The notes beneath the pieces are model-generated. The model had not been told where the DNA came from. It did no database searches and was given only the letters and a program-made list of their open reading frames with translations. This document shows positions 8,401 to 16,791 of a stretch of DNA of 64,000 bases, piece by piece. Position numbers and translations under genes: made by a program. Source of the stretch: Actinoplanes siamensis (GTDB lineage: Bacteria; Actinomycetota; Actinomycetes; Mycobacteriales; Micromonosporaceae); the NCBI RefSeq assembly GCF_016862395.1, contig NZ_BOMW01000064.1:1-64000 (forward strand). The letters are read 5' to 3'. Each line of letters begins with the position of its first letter. The first letter of the stretch is position 1.

Positions 8401-11208
8401 GCTCTGGCCCCGACCAACTTCGCCACCGCCACCCTGCGGGAGCTGGCCGACTTCCTGGAGGAGCTCTCCGCGACCGCGGAGGACGGCGACCCGGCCGAGC
8501 GTTCCGTGGTCACCGGGGCGGCGCCCTGGTCGCGCCCGTTCGAGATCGATCTGGTCCCGTCGCCACGGCCGGTGGCCGGCCCCGCCGAGCCGGACGGCGA
8601 GTGGCAGTCGTACGGCGCTCCGGGTGCCCCGGTCGCCGAGGAGCTGCGCCAGGCGCTGTCCGTGGCCGGCGTCGGCCCCGGCGTGCTCGTCTGGCTGCCC
8701 GAGGACTGCGCCGAGCCGGACCTGGGCGCGGTGCTGGCGGGCGCCCGGGCCGCCCTCGCCGGTGGCGCCGGCACGCGTTTCCTGCTGGTGCAGGCGGGCC
8801 GGGGCGCCGCCGGGATGGCCAAGACCCTGCGGCTGGAGGCGCCAGGGATCCGCACGACCGTGGTGCGCCGGCCCGCCGGTCCACCCGCCGCGGGGTTGGT
8901 GGCGGAGATCGTTGCCGAGGTCGCCGCCACCAGCGGCTTCACCGAGACGGTGTACGGGCCGGACGGTCAGCGGCTGGTTCCGCTGCTGCGGCCGATGCCG
9001 ATCGAGCCGTCCCGCCGGGAGGCGCCGCTGTCGGCGACCGACGTGGTGCTGGTGACCGGCGGCGGCAAGGGCATCACCGCGGAGTGCGCGCTGGCGCTCG
9101 CCGCCGACAGCGGCGCCGCGCTCGGACTGCTGGGCCGCGCGGATCCGGCCTCGGACGCCGAGCTGGCGGCGAATCTGCACCGGATGAACGAGGCCGGCCT
9201 GCGGGTGCACTACGCCCGCGCCGACGTCGGCGACGCGGCGCAGGTACGCCGTGCCGTGTCCGAGGTCACCGCCGCGCTCGGCCCGGTCACCGCGGTCCTG
9301 CACGGCGCCGGATACAACGCCCCCACCGCGCTCACCGGCCTGGACGCGGAGTCGTTCCGCCGTGCCCTCGCGCCGAAGGTCGACGGCATCGCGGCCGTGA
9401 TCGAGGCGGTCGGCGCGGACGACCTGCGGCTGCTGGTCACGTTCGGCAGCATCATCGGCCGGGCCGGGCTCCGCGGTGAGGGACACTACGCCACCGCGAA
9501 CGAGTGGCTGGCCGACTACACCGCCGCGTTCGCCGCCGAGCACCCCGCTTGCCGGACGGTCTGTGTCGAGTGGTCGGTGTGGTCCGGCGTCGGTATGGGC
9601 GAGAAACTCTCCGTGGTGGAGGGGTTGCGCCGGGACGGTGTCACACCGATCGGTTCCGACGACGGCGTACGGGTCCTGCGGCGGCTGATCGCGGACCCGG
9701 ACGTGCCGCCGGTCGTCGTGGTCAGCAGCCGGGCCGACGGCTTGGACACCATCCGGCGCGCGGAGCGCGAGCTCCCGTTGCTGCGGTTCCTGGAACGGCC
9801 CCTGGTCCACTACCCCGACATCGAGCTGGTCACCGAGGTCCACCTGAGCGTGGGCAGCGACCGTTACCTGGAGGACCACCGGCTCGACGGCGACCTGCTG
9901 TTCCCGGCGGTGTTCGGGATGGAGGCCATGGCCCAGGCCGGCGCCTCGCTCACCGGCAGCCCGGGTGCGCCCACCTTCGAGCGGGCCGAGTTCCTGCGGC
10001 CGATCGTCGTGCCGCCGGACGGCAGCACCACGCTGCGCATCGCCGCCACGGTGACCGGGCCCGGCACCGTGACCGCGGTGATCCGCAGCTCCGAGACCGC
10101 GTACACCACCGACCACTTCCGGGCCCAGCTCACCTGGGCAGACGCGGGAGACCTGGACGGCCCGCCGCGGCCGGCGGCCGGGGACCTGCCGGAGGTTCCG
10201 CTCGACCCGGACACCGATCTGTACGGCGCTCTGCTGTTCCAGGGCGGCCGGTTCCACCGGCTGCGGCGCTACCACCGCGCCGCGGCCCGTGACATCGACG
10301 TGACGGTCGCGGTCACCGGGCAGACGCGGTGGTTCGCTCCGCACCTTCCCGACGGGCTGGTCCTGGGCGACCCGGGCATGCGCGACACGCTCATGCACGG
10401 CAACCAGGTCTGCGTGCCGGACGCAACCCTGCTGCCGGTCGGTGTCGACCGGATCGTCCCGGCCGGCCAGCGACCCGACGGGGAGGTACGCGTCTGCGCC
10501 ACCGAGCGCAGCCGGGACGGCGACACCTACGTCTACGACATCGCGGTACGCGACACGGACGGTACTGTCGTCGAACGCTGGGACGGCTTGCGCCTGCGCG
10601 CGGTGCGGCGCACGGACGGCCGGGGCCCGTGGGCGCCGGTGCTGCTCGGCACCTATCTGGAACGATCGCTTGCCGACCTCATCGGGACGCCCGTCACGGT
10701 GGTGGTCGAACCGGCGGGCGGGGACGCGCGCCGCGAGTCCACCGCCCTGGCGGTGAGCCGGGCGATCGGGGCGGGCACCGAGGTCCGGTACCGGCCGGAC
10801 GGCCGTCCCGAGATCGACGGCGGGCTCACCGTCTCGGCCTCGCACGGCGCCGGCGTCACCGTGGCGGTCGTCTCGGCGGCGATGGTGGCCTGTGACATCG
10901 AGCCGGTCGTCGAGCGCCCGGAGGCGGACGCGGACGCGCTCGCCGGTCCGCACGCGTCGCTCGCCGCCCAGATCGCGCGGCAGAACGGCGACGGCGCCGC
11001 CACCGCCTTCACCCGGGTGTGGACTGCCGTGGAGTGCCTGCAGAAGGCCGGTGCGCCGGTCGACGGCCCGCTGAGCCTGCAACCAGGCCGCAGCGGCGCC
11101 TGGACCCTGCTGGCCTGCGGAGACCTGCGGATCGCGTCGCTGGCCACCGCGCTCGGTCCGGACGGCACCCCCGTGGTGGTGTCGGTACTCGTTGACGGGA
11201 GCAACTGA
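5422..11208 (+). CDS. Iterative enediyne polyketide synthase (PKSE)
   Basis: 1928 residues. It builds the linear polyene from which the enediyne core is made. Domains in order: KS (about 1-450) with Cys212 in DGACSSSLL, His345 in EGHGTGT and His385 in GHTKAAAG; AT-like (about 550-900) with Ser656 in GHSLGE; ACP (about 930-1010) with the carrier Ser974 in DDLHLSS; KR (about 1200-1450) with VTGGGKGI at 1211, Ser1343 and Tyr1356; DH with His1486 in LEDHRLDGD; and a C-terminal self-phosphopantetheinylating PPTase (about 1700-1928) with ACDIEP and WTAVECLQKAG. This domain order is specific to PKSEs and all key residues are present. The start overlaps the UnbU stop and the thioesterase follows after 2 nt. 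Confidence 0.96.
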   Translation: MSERIAIVGMACRYPDAASPVEYWENILAGRRAFRRLPAERMSLDDYYSPDPSAPDRFYTRYAAVIEGYEFDRFAYKIAGSTFRSTDLTHWLALDVAATALADAGFPMAEGLPRERTGVIVGNTLTGEFSRANLMRLRWPYVRRVMATALAAQDWSAQRVAEFLAGVEASYKEPFPAIDEDTLAGGLANTIAGRICNYFDLKGGGYTVDGACSSSLLSVATACGQLGAGDLDVVVAGGVDLSIDPFEMIGFAKTGALARTEMRVYDAGSNGFWPGEGCGMVVLMRERDARAAGHRVYATVAGWGVSSDGKGGITRPEVDGYQVALRRAYERAGFGIETVGLFEGHGTGTKVGDATELAALSRARQAADPSAPPAPISSVKAMIGHTKAAAGVAGLIKAALAVHAQVLPPAVGCPDPHPLLTGDAPALRVLRRAEPWPADVALRAGVTAMGFGGINTHVVLEGTQPGRRRAFTGRTRRLAASAQDHELLLVDGASPEQLRERVSGLAGFVGTVAYAQLADLARTLQTELRDLPYRAAVVVSSPEDGEQRLRRLAEALDGGETTMIGADRRSFLGHVAGAVRIGYLFPGQGSGRGTTGGALRRRFVEVEERYEQSGLPTSGDLVATAVAQPRIVTGSMAGLRALDLLGLTATVAIGHSLGELSALHWAGAMDEDTLLAVAALRGRALADHSAPGTMAGISAGPELVDELLSDLDVVIAGYNGPAQTVIAGTAVDVETACRRATGAGVNWTRLAVSHAFHSPLVAPAAEVLRAGLRSRDFGVIGARVISTITGESLPADADIPGLLHRQITDPVLFSQAVSLAAKDVDLFIEVGPGQVLGNLATSITDVPSVSLDTDDETSAGLLRVAAAAYVTGAPGRYSALFDDRVNRRLEVGARFSFFASPCEAVPAVDLPDAVPARPAPDRSAAEPVTEPVAGPQPNTESGLELLRRLTAERAELPAEMVRDDSLLLDDLHLSSITVGQVVNQVTQQLGLAPALAPTNFATATLRELADFLEELSATAEDGDPAERSVVTGAAPWSRPFEIDLVPSPRPVAGPAEPDGEWQSYGAPGAPVAEELRQALSVAGVGPGVLVWLPEDCAEPDLGAVLAGARAALAGGAGTRFLLVQAGRGAAGMAKTLRLEAPGIRTTVVRRPAGPPAAGLVAEIVAEVAATSGFTETVYGPDGQRLVPLLRPMPIEPSRREAPLSATDVVLVTGGGKGITAECALALAADSGAALGLLGRADPASDAELAANLHRMNEAGLRVHYARADVGDAAQVRRAVSEVTAALGPVTAVLHGAGYNAPTALTGLDAESFRRALAPKVDGIAAVIEAVGADDLRLLVTFGSIIGRAGLRGEGHYATANEWLADYTAAFAAEHPACRTVCVEWSVWSGVGMGEKLSVVEGLRRDGVTPIGSDDGVRVLRRLIADPDVPPVVVVSSRADGLDTIRRAERELPLLRFLERPLVHYPDIELVTEVHLSVGSDRYLEDHRLDGDLLFPAVFGMEAMAQAGASLTGSPGAPTFERAEFLRPIVVPPDGSTTLRIAATVTGPGTVTAVIRSSETAYTTDHFRAQLTWADAGDLDGPPRPAAGDLPEVPLDPDTDLYGALLFQGGRFHRLRRYHRAAARDIDVTVAVTGQTRWFAPHLPDGLVLGDPGMRDTLMHGNQVCVPDATLLPVGVDRIVPAGQRPDGEVRVCATERSRDGDTYVYDIAVRDTDGTVVERWDGLRLRAVRRTDGRGPWAPVLLGTYLERSLADLIGTPVTVVVEPAGGDARRESTALAVSRAIGAGTEVRYRPDGRPEIDGGLTVSASHGAGVTVAVVSAAMVACDIEPVVERPEADADALAGPHASLAAQIARQNGDGAATAFTRVWTAVECLQKAGAPVDGPLSLQPGRSGAWTLLACGDLRIASLATALGPDGTPVVVSVLVDGSN

Positions 11209-11210
11209 CC

Positions 11211-11648
11211 ATGACCGCTTATTTCGAGTACCGGCACACGGTCGGCTTCGAGGAGACGAACCTCGTCGGCAACGTCTACTACGTGAACTACCTGCGCTGG
11301 CAGGGGCGGTGCCGGGAGATGTTCCTCAAGGAGCGTGCCCCGGAGGTCCTCGCCGACCTGGCGGACGGGCTCAAGCTGTTCACCCTCAAGGTGGACTGCG
11401 AGTTCTTCGCGGAGATCACCGCCTTCGACGAGCTGGCGATCCGGATGAGCCTGGTCGACCTGGCCCAGACCCAGGTCGAGTTCGCCTTCGACTATGTCCG
11501 GCTCGACCCCGACGGTGGTGAGGCTCTCGTCGCCCGCGGCCGCCAGCGAGTGGCCTGCATGCGCGGCCCGAACACCCGGACGGTGCCCACCCGCGTGCCG
11601 GAACCCTTGACCCGCGCGCTCGCGTCGTACGCGCCCGTGCGGGTCTGA
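11211..11648 (+). CDS. Enediyne thioesterase (E10/CalE7/DynE7 type hot-dog)
   Basis: 145 residues, the usual length of this family. The motif NLVGNVYYVNYLRWQGRCRE at residues 19-38 is the signature of enediyne hot-dog thioesterases, which release and hydrolyse or decarboxylate the PKSE-bound polyene. It acts directly on the ACP-bound chain of the neighbouring PKS, 2 nt downstream of whose stop it starts. The rest is a standard single hot-dog domain (FTLKVDCEFFAEITAFDEL). Cytosolic, probably a tetramer as in relatives. Confidence 0.95.
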   Translation: MTAYFEYRHTVGFEETNLVGNVYYVNYLRWQGRCREMFLKERAPEVLADLADGLKLFTLKVDCEFFAEITAFDELAIRMSLVDLAQTQVEFAFDYVRLDPDGGEALVARGRQRVACMRGPNTRTVPTRVPEPLTRALASYAPVRV

Positions 11649-11665
11649 ACCGGCGGAGGCGGGCG

Positions 11666-12196
11666 ATGAATGGAACGAGCTGGTCCTACGACGTCACGGA
11701 CGCGGCCGCGCTGCGGCGCGGATTCGCGGCCTTCGCCACCGGGGTCACGATCGTCGCGGTCGGCGGCGAGCACATGCACGGCATGACCGCGAACGCGTTC
11801 GCCTCGGTGTCGCTCGAGCCGCCGCTGGTGCTGGTCTGCGTGGACCGGGAAGCGCTGATGCACACCCGGCTGCCGGCGGCCACCGGGTTCGGCATCTCGG
11901 TGCTGGCAGCCGGCCAGGAGGAGATCGCCCGGCATTTCGCCAGCCGTCGCCGGCCCCTCGGCGCCGCCCAGTTCGAGTCGGTGGACTGGGTGCCGGGGCC
12001 GGTGACCGGCGCGCCGCTGATAGCCGGCGCCCTGGCCACGTTCGAATGCGAGCTGTGGCGTACCTGCGACGGCGGTGATCACACGATTTTCATCGGCGAG
12101 GTGGTGTTCATGGACCGGGACACGGATCGTGACGCGTTGCTCTTCCTCAACGGGAGGTTCACGGACACCTCCGGTCCGGTGGAGGCGAACCGATGA
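11666..12196 (+). CDS. Flavin reductase (enediyne E6-like)
   Basis: 176 residues of the short-chain flavin reductase (HpaC/SgcE6-like) family. The family pattern is LRRGFAAFATGVTIVAVGG near the N-terminus, MTANAFASVSLEPPLVLVC around residues 40-60 and GHIFIGEV-like DHTIFIGEVVFM near 140. It would reduce FAD/FMN with NAD(P)H for a partner monooxygenase. The start has a GGAGGCGGGCG site 17 nt after the thioesterase stop. The end overlaps the P450 start (ATGA). Flavin reductase and P450 neighbours are typical of the wider enediyne cassette (E6/E7) in 9-membered and anthraquinone-fused clusters; the core size cannot be told from this alone. Confidence 0.88.
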   Translation: MNGTSWSYDVTDAAALRRGFAAFATGVTIVAVGGEHMHGMTANAFASVSLEPPLVLVCVDREALMHTRLPAATGFGISVLAAGQEEIARHFASRRRPLGAAQFESVDWVPGPVTGAPLIAGALATFECELWRTCDGGDHTIFIGEVVFMDRDTDRDALLFLNGRFTDTSGPVEANR

Positions 12197-13551
12197 CGCA
12201 GGCGCCCGCCCGCCGGGTACCGCCGGGCCCACCGATGTCGGCGGCGCCGAGGCTGCTGTGGAAGCTGGCCCGGGATCGGCTCGGACTGATGACCGAGGCG
12301 GCCCGGACCTACGGCGACGTCGCCCGGATCACGCTCGGGCCGAAGACGCTGTTCTTCTTCAACCATCCCGACCACGCCAAACATGTCCTGGTCGACAACG
12401 CGCCGAACTTCCACAAGGGGCTGGGCCTGGCTCAGGCCCGCCGGGTGCTGGGCGACGGCCTGCTCACCAGCGAAGGGGAGTTGTGGCGCGCGCAGCGCAC
12501 CCGGATGCAGCCGGTGTTCCGCCCCAAGCGGCTGGCCGAGCAGGCCGGCGCGGTCGCGCAGGAGGCCGGCCGGCTGACCGGCCGCCTGCGCCGCGCCGTC
12601 GGGGGTGAGCCGGTGGACGTGGTGGCGGAGATGACGTCGATGACACTCGGCGTCCTCGGCCGCACGCTGCTCGACACGGATCTGCGCGCGTTCACGGGCC
12701 TGGGCCGGCTCTTCGAGGTGATGCAGAACCAGGCGATGTTCGAGGCCGTGTCCAACGGGATGGTGCCGCTCTGGGTGCCGCTGCCCCAGCAGATCCGGTT
12801 CCGGCGCGCACAGCGGGATCTGCAGCTGGTCGTCGACCGGCTGGTGAGTGAACGCGCCCGGCGTCCGCTCGGCGACGACGCGCTCTCGCGCCTGATGGTC
12901 GCGGTCCGCGAGGACCCGGATCCCCGGACCGCCCGGCAGCGGATGCGCGACGAGCTGACCACGCTGCTGCTGGCCGGGCACGAGACGACGGCGAGCACGC
13001 TCGGCTGGGCGTTCTACCTCGTCGACCGCCACCCGGAGGTACGCGAGCGCCTGCGAGCGGAGGCGGTCGAGGTTCTCGGCGACCGGGCGCCGGTCTACGA
13101 GGATCTGCACCGGCTCCGGTACACCGTGATGGTGCTCAACGAGGTGATGCGCCTCTACCCACCGGTCTGGATGCTGTCGCGGGTCCCGCAGCACGAGGAC
13201 GTGATAGGCGGCTACCACGTGCCGGCCGGGGTGGACGTGCTGATCTGTCCGTACACCCTGCACCGGCACCCCGCCTACTGGCCGGACCCGGACGCGTTCC
13301 GCCCGGAACGCTTCGATCCGGCGGCCACGCCGGACCGCCCGCGGCACGCCTACCTCCCGTTCGGGGCCGGGCCGCGGTTCTGCGTCGGCAACAATCTGGG
13401 GATGATGGAGGCCACCTTCGTGCTTGCCATGGTCTCCCGCGAGCTGGAGTTGTCCGTGCTGCCCGGCCGGGCGGTCGTCCCCGAGCCGATGCTCTCCCTG
13501 CGGGTCCGCGGCGGCCTTCCGATGACCGTCACGAAGGCGAGGCACCCGTGA
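12193..13551 (+). CDS. Cytochrome P450 of the enediyne cassette
   Basis: 452 residues. The heme-binding loop FGAGPRFCVGNN puts the thiolate at Cys397, ExxR is Glu317/Arg320 in NEVMRLYPP, and the I-helix oxygen-activation motif is LLAGHETTAS at 259-268. There is no membrane anchor, as usual for soluble bacterial P450s. The overall look (LGWAFYLVDRHPEVRERL) is of the CYP102/CYP4-like group that includes enediyne E7 enzymes. It probably oxidises the nascent core. Its stop overlaps the GTG of the next gene (GTGA). The last codons are part of a 69-bp tandem repeat described separately. Confidence 0.9.
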   Translation: MTQAPARRVPPGPPMSAAPRLLWKLARDRLGLMTEAARTYGDVARITLGPKTLFFFNHPDHAKHVLVDNAPNFHKGLGLAQARRVLGDGLLTSEGELWRAQRTRMQPVFRPKRLAEQAGAVAQEAGRLTGRLRRAVGGEPVDVVAEMTSMTLGVLGRTLLDTDLRAFTGLGRLFEVMQNQAMFEAVSNGMVPLWVPLPQQIRFRRAQRDLQLVVDRLVSERARRPLGDDALSRLMVAVREDPDPRTARQRMRDELTTLLLAGHETTASTLGWAFYLVDRHPEVRERLRAEAVEVLGDRAPVYEDLHRLRYTVMVLNEVMRLYPPVWMLSRVPQHEDVIGGYHVPAGVDVLICPYTLHRHPAYWPDPDAFRPERFDPAATPDRPRHAYLPFGAGPRFCVGNNLGMMEATFVLAMVSRELELSVLPGRAVVPEPMLSLRVRGGLPMTVTKARHP

Positions 13552-13649
13552 TCCACGGCGACGACGACAGCGGTCCGCGGCAGCCCCGTGTTGAGCGGCA
13601 CGAAGGTGAGGCGCCCGTGATCCACGGCGACGACAGCGGTCCGCGGCAG
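13531..13649 (+). repeat. 69-bp tandem duplication carrying a duplicated start site
   Basis: Copy 1 begins at 13531 and copy 2 at 13600, exactly 69 nt (23 codons) apart. Both contain GAGGC(A/G)CCCGTGATCCACGG followed by GACAGCGGTCCGCGGCAG. Copy 2 lacks one GAC triplet and has a few substitutions. The unit contains the P450 stop/SCP2 start overlap, so the SCP2-like gene has two in-frame GTG starts with the same surroundings (13548 and 13617). Confidence 0.85.
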
Positions 13650-14084
13650 TGGGGCCCGGCCGAGCTGGCCGGGCTGGTGCGCTCGACGTCGCCGGCCGGG
13701 CTGCGCGACGTCCTGAACGGCCCGCGGCGCCGCGCGGTGCTGCACGGCGCGGCGAGCGGGATGGCCGGCGTCTTCCGCTCCGCCCGGGCGCCCGATCTGC
13801 GGGCGGTGATCCACTGGAGAGTGGGCGGCCGCGACGACGGCACGGACACCTTCGAACTGGTGATCGCCGACGGCGTCTGCACGCTCTCGCCGGCGCCCAC
13901 CGGCGCCCCGAAGGTCGCTCTCTCGTTGAGCGCTGTCGACTTCGTGCTGATGGTGACCGGCCTGGCGAGTCCGCTCGCGCTGTTCATGCGGGGCCGGATG
14001 CGGGCCGTCGGCGACATCGGCCTGACCATGAGGCTGCCGTCGCTGTTCGACATCCCCCGGCCCGGACCCGCCTCCGGGACGTGA
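13548..14084 (+). CDS. SCP2-like (sterol carrier fold) protein
   Basis: 178 residues from the GTG at 13548, or 155 from the second in-frame GTG at 13617. The mature part looks like an SCP2 lipid-binding domain: LRAVIHWRVGGRDDGTDTFELVI, then a beta strand VCTLSPAPTGAPKVALSLS and FVLMVTGLASPLALFMRGRM, where the last segment is the typical SCP2 helix near a hydrophobic pocket. The N-terminal residues IHGDD-SGPRQ occur twice because of the tandem repeat. It is the last plus-strand gene of the enediyne run and is coupled to the P450. It may hold a hydrophobic polyene or core intermediate (inference). It ends 9 nt from the convergent MerR gene. Confidence 0.75.
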   Translation: MIHGDDDSGPRQPRVERHEGEAPVIHGDDSGPRQWGPAELAGLVRSTSPAGLRDVLNGPRRRAVLHGAASGMAGVFRSARAPDLRAVIHWRVGGRDDGTDTFELVIADGVCTLSPAPTGAPKVALSLSAVDFVLMVTGLASPLALFMRGRMRAVGDIGLTMRLPSLFDIPRPGPASGT

Positions 14085-14093
14085 CGCCACGGA

Positions 14094-14741
14094 TCAAGGG
14101 GTGTTCGCCGGGTTCGGCGTGAGCCGGCTCTGCAGGGCTATCTGCCGCAGCGTCGCGAAGGCCACCTCGAAGACCACGGCCCGGGCGAGGGCTGCGGCAC
14201 GGACGTGCACCGCGTCCATCTCGCCGCCCTCGCCCTGCTCGTGCAGCAACGCCAGCTCCTGCTCGGCGAGCCGGTCGGCGGCCTGAGCGAACGGCTCGAA
14301 GAAGCCGAGATCCTGTGCGCAGCCGAGCTGGCGCAGAGCGACCAGCACCTGCGCGAAGTGCCGGACCGCGGCGCAGTCGCCGCCCACGGTCCAGCCCTGT
14401 GTCCCGGCCAGCCCGAGGGTATCGGCCAGGGCTTCGCGGAACGCCTCGTCGTCCGCGTCCGGCTCCGGTGGCCCCACCCGCCGTGCCGCCGCGGTGTACA
14501 GCCCGATCAGCGGCACCTCGGGATCGCTCATCGCGGCCAGCAGCGACCGTACAGTCGCCAGGTCCATGTCACCGAAACCGGTCAGGATGCGGATCAGGAG
14601 CAGACGGCGGAGGTGCTCGACGCCGTAGCGGGCCTGATTGCGGCCGGTCGGGTGTCCCGGGAACAGCAAGCGCTCCCGAAGATAGAACTTGATGGTGGCG
14701 ACCGGGATACCGGTACGGCGACTGAGTTCGGATATGCGCAA
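14094..14741 (-). CDS. MerR-family transcriptional regulator
   Basis: 215 residues. The N-terminal winged helix is plain: MRISELSRRTGIPVATIKFYLRE, then RNQARYGVEHLRRLLLIRIL. The best start is a TTG at 14741 preceded by GGGGAG at good spacing. The C-terminal effector half (about 75-215) has no Cys cluster, so it is a drug- or metabolite-type MerR rather than a metal sensor. It converges on the SCP2 gene and lies just downstream of an AraC gene on the same strand. A role in controlling the enediyne cassette is likely from position only. Confidence 0.88.
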   Translation of the reverse strand: MRISELSRRTGIPVATIKFYLRERLLFPGHPTGRNQARYGVEHLRRLLLIRILTGFGDMDLATVRSLLAAMSDPEVPLIGLYTAAARRVGPPEPDADDEAFREALADTLGLAGTQGWTVGGDCAAVRHFAQVLVALRQLGCAQDLGFFEPFAQAADRLAEQELALLHEQGEGGEMDAVHVRAAALARAVVFEVAFATLRQIALQSRLTPNPANTP

Positions 14742-14808
14742 GCCAGGGCTCCCCGCTGACGGCGGGCTTCTGTCCGCCCGCCTCCTGCTTCTCCTCGTCG
14801 GTGTGGGC

Positions 14809-15642
14809 TCAGGCCGCTCGTCCGGGCTGGTACGCGCGGACCCGCTCCGGCGCCGCGTCGAGGCCCTCCACGCTCATCGCTCTGGCCAGCGCCGCCTTGC
14901 GGGCCTCCAGCAGCGCGAGCAGCACCGGCGGATCGAGGTCGCTCACCGGGGCCAGCATCAGGTCGACCTCGGTCGCCGTGTCGGGACGGATCGTCAGCGG
15001 GCCGTGTGTGGCGACCAGAACCTCCGGCTCGCGGTCGCAGTCCTCCTCCGTGCCGCCGGGATCCTCGGTGACCGCCTGTGCCAGCAGGTACCAGGTGCCG
15101 CTCGGCACCCGGTCGAGCTGGAAGCTGCCGGCCTCCAGCAGCACCGCGCACCGCGCCGGCCGGCCCTCCGGAATGCGCTCCCGGAACAGGCCGATGAACA
15201 CGAGCTCGGCGGCACCCACGGTCGGCAGCACCTTGCCGAAGACGCGGGAGTCGGCGCTGCTCCCGGTTCTGCCGTGCTCGACCGCGATGTGCGCCGCATA
15301 GCCGGCCCGGCGCCGATAGGTGGTCGGTGGCATCCCGACGCTGCGCGTGAAGCGGGAGCTGAACGTCCCGACGCTGTTGTAGCCCACCGTCAAACTGATG
15401 TCGGCGACGTTGAGGTCGGTGGAGAGCAGCAGCTCCTTGGCTCGTTGCAACCGGAGCGCGGACAGGAACCGGCCGGGGGACACGCCGGTCACGCGCTGGA
15501 AGAGCCGGGTGAAGTGGAACTTGCTGAACATGGCGGATCGGGCCATGTCGTCCACCGTGAGCTGTTCTCCCAGGTTCTCACGCATCGTCGTGACTGCTCG
15601 GAGAATGGCTTTCTCGATAGCTTCCGCCACCGTGGCCTCCAT
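14809..15642 (-). CDS. AraC-family transcriptional regulator with N-terminal HTH
   Basis: 277 residues from the ATG at 15642 (MEATVAEAIEKAIL). An in-frame extension to 15771 is possible but its sequence is not family-like. The two AraC helix-turn-helices lie at the N-terminus: LTVDDMARSAMFSKFHFTRL, and LNVADISLTVGYNSVGTFSS followed by RFTRSVGMPPTTYRR. The C-terminal ~165 residues (YAAHIAVEHG, VFIGLFRERIPEGRPA) form a probable ligand or partner domain. DNA-binding domain first and sensor last is the reverse of classic AraC but common in actinomycete specialised-metabolism regulators. Together with the MerR gene it separates module A from the next region. Confidence 0.85.
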   Translation of the reverse strand: MEATVAEAIEKAILRAVTTMRENLGEQLTVDDMARSAMFSKFHFTRLFQRVTGVSPGRFLSALRLQRAKELLLSTDLNVADISLTVGYNSVGTFSSRFTRSVGMPPTTYRRRAGYAAHIAVEHGRTGSSADSRVFGKVLPTVGAAELVFIGLFRERIPEGRPARCAVLLEAGSFQLDRVPSGTWYLLAQAVTEDPGGTEEDCDREPEVLVATHGPLTIRPDTATEVDLMLAPVSDLDPPVLLALLEARKAALARAMSVEGLDAAPERVRAYQPGRAA

Positions 15643-16791
15643 GTTCGCGTTTTGTTCAACAAGGTTGATGTTCGCATTCTTGGTGAACTTACCCGGATGT
15701 CGATCCCGGCGGTGTCCCACGATTGGGGTGAGATGAATTGGAATAATCCTTGGCCGAGAAATGGTGGGCACCGGAACCTTCCGTCAAGATTACCCTCGCC
15801 CAGCGAGCACCCTTATCCGCTACGCTTCCATCCGCTTTGATCTCCAGACCGAGGTTAGCGGACCGGCATCGATGATGCAATGCTGCCGTGACGAGTCGAT
15901 TGCATAGCGCAATGGTTACGGGCTGGGCGACCCTTGACCAACAGTCGGGATGACGTTAAAGTGCGTCATTCCGACTCTTCGATTTCGGTGGCGTCACTAA
16001 ATGGATAGCGTCAATGTCTGATGTTCGATTACGCGCTGTTGACGTGGTCACTAATTGGTTCGCCCGGCGCTGGCGGTGCGTAGTGACGAGCCCGCGGTCT
16101 CGGCGCGGGTTTCCGGGTCTGGTGTCGACGGTGGACCGATTCGCCCCACCTTCGGCGGTGAGCTTGTCACCGCCGGAGGCGGGGGCGACGTTCCGTAGAG
16201 TGGCGACGGCCGGTTCCCTCCGACGGCTGAGGCGACGGCGAGACCGATGGCGTAGCTGCGCAATTTCCGAGAGTTCTCCGGAAATGCGACCGGGGTGGCC
16301 GGCGGCCAGGTGCGGCCGGGCGGGGCGCCGACATATGCCGCATTCGCGCCGGTTCGGGCCGGTGGAAACCCACGAATGAGCTGCCGTCATTGTGGACGGC
16401 TGCGGGATGCCCTCGACCCGCAGCGCATCGGCAATCCGTTTTGCGAAGTGGAAATGCGCGCTCATCGCCTCGTCGCAGCGTCGGCTCACACCGTGCGATC
16501 CCATCCGGGGGAGGCGGCGGGGACTCACCGTGTCCACGCTCAGCGGCTGGTCCGGTGAGCCACGCGGCTCCGCCATTCCCGGCGCCACCGGGAACGCCTC
16601 GGCGCGCCGTCGGCGGGTCACACCGGATCGATCGCCGGTGAGCCGGCCGAAAGGCGACGTCGCTGACGCGTTGTGGCCGGTGGCCGCACGGGCCGCCGAT
16701 CCCGGCGGTCGCCGCGGGACGGCGGTCATCGTCCGGCCGTCCCGCCGAGGCTCACGAACCGCAGCGGAACGGCGGACGTAGCCCAGCCGTC
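15643..16791. other. 1.1-kb stretch without a convincing gene
   Basis: Open frames on both strands here lack codon logic and recognisable domains. One minus-strand frame (about 16250-16480) has a short CGICRRPA-like stretch but no start, and could be a decayed gene. A near-perfect inverted repeat, GGGATGACG and CGTCATTCC separated by 8 nt, lies around 15947-15972 and may be an operator. The segment 15650-15970 is less GC-rich than its surroundings and is the likely promoter region of the AraC gene. Confidence 0.5.

Noticed and set aside
7798-11082. 1094-codon minus-strand frame opposite the PKSE
   Set aside because: Antisense shadow of the PKS; no motif on that strand.
14689-15840. 383-codon plus-strand frame over the AraC gene
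   Set aside because: The minus strand has an unmistakable AraC double HTH; the plus frame has no family features.
15956-16729. Long minus-strand open frame of 257 codons
   Set aside because: High-GC shadow-like composition, no domain, no start signal. At most a decayed gene fragment.
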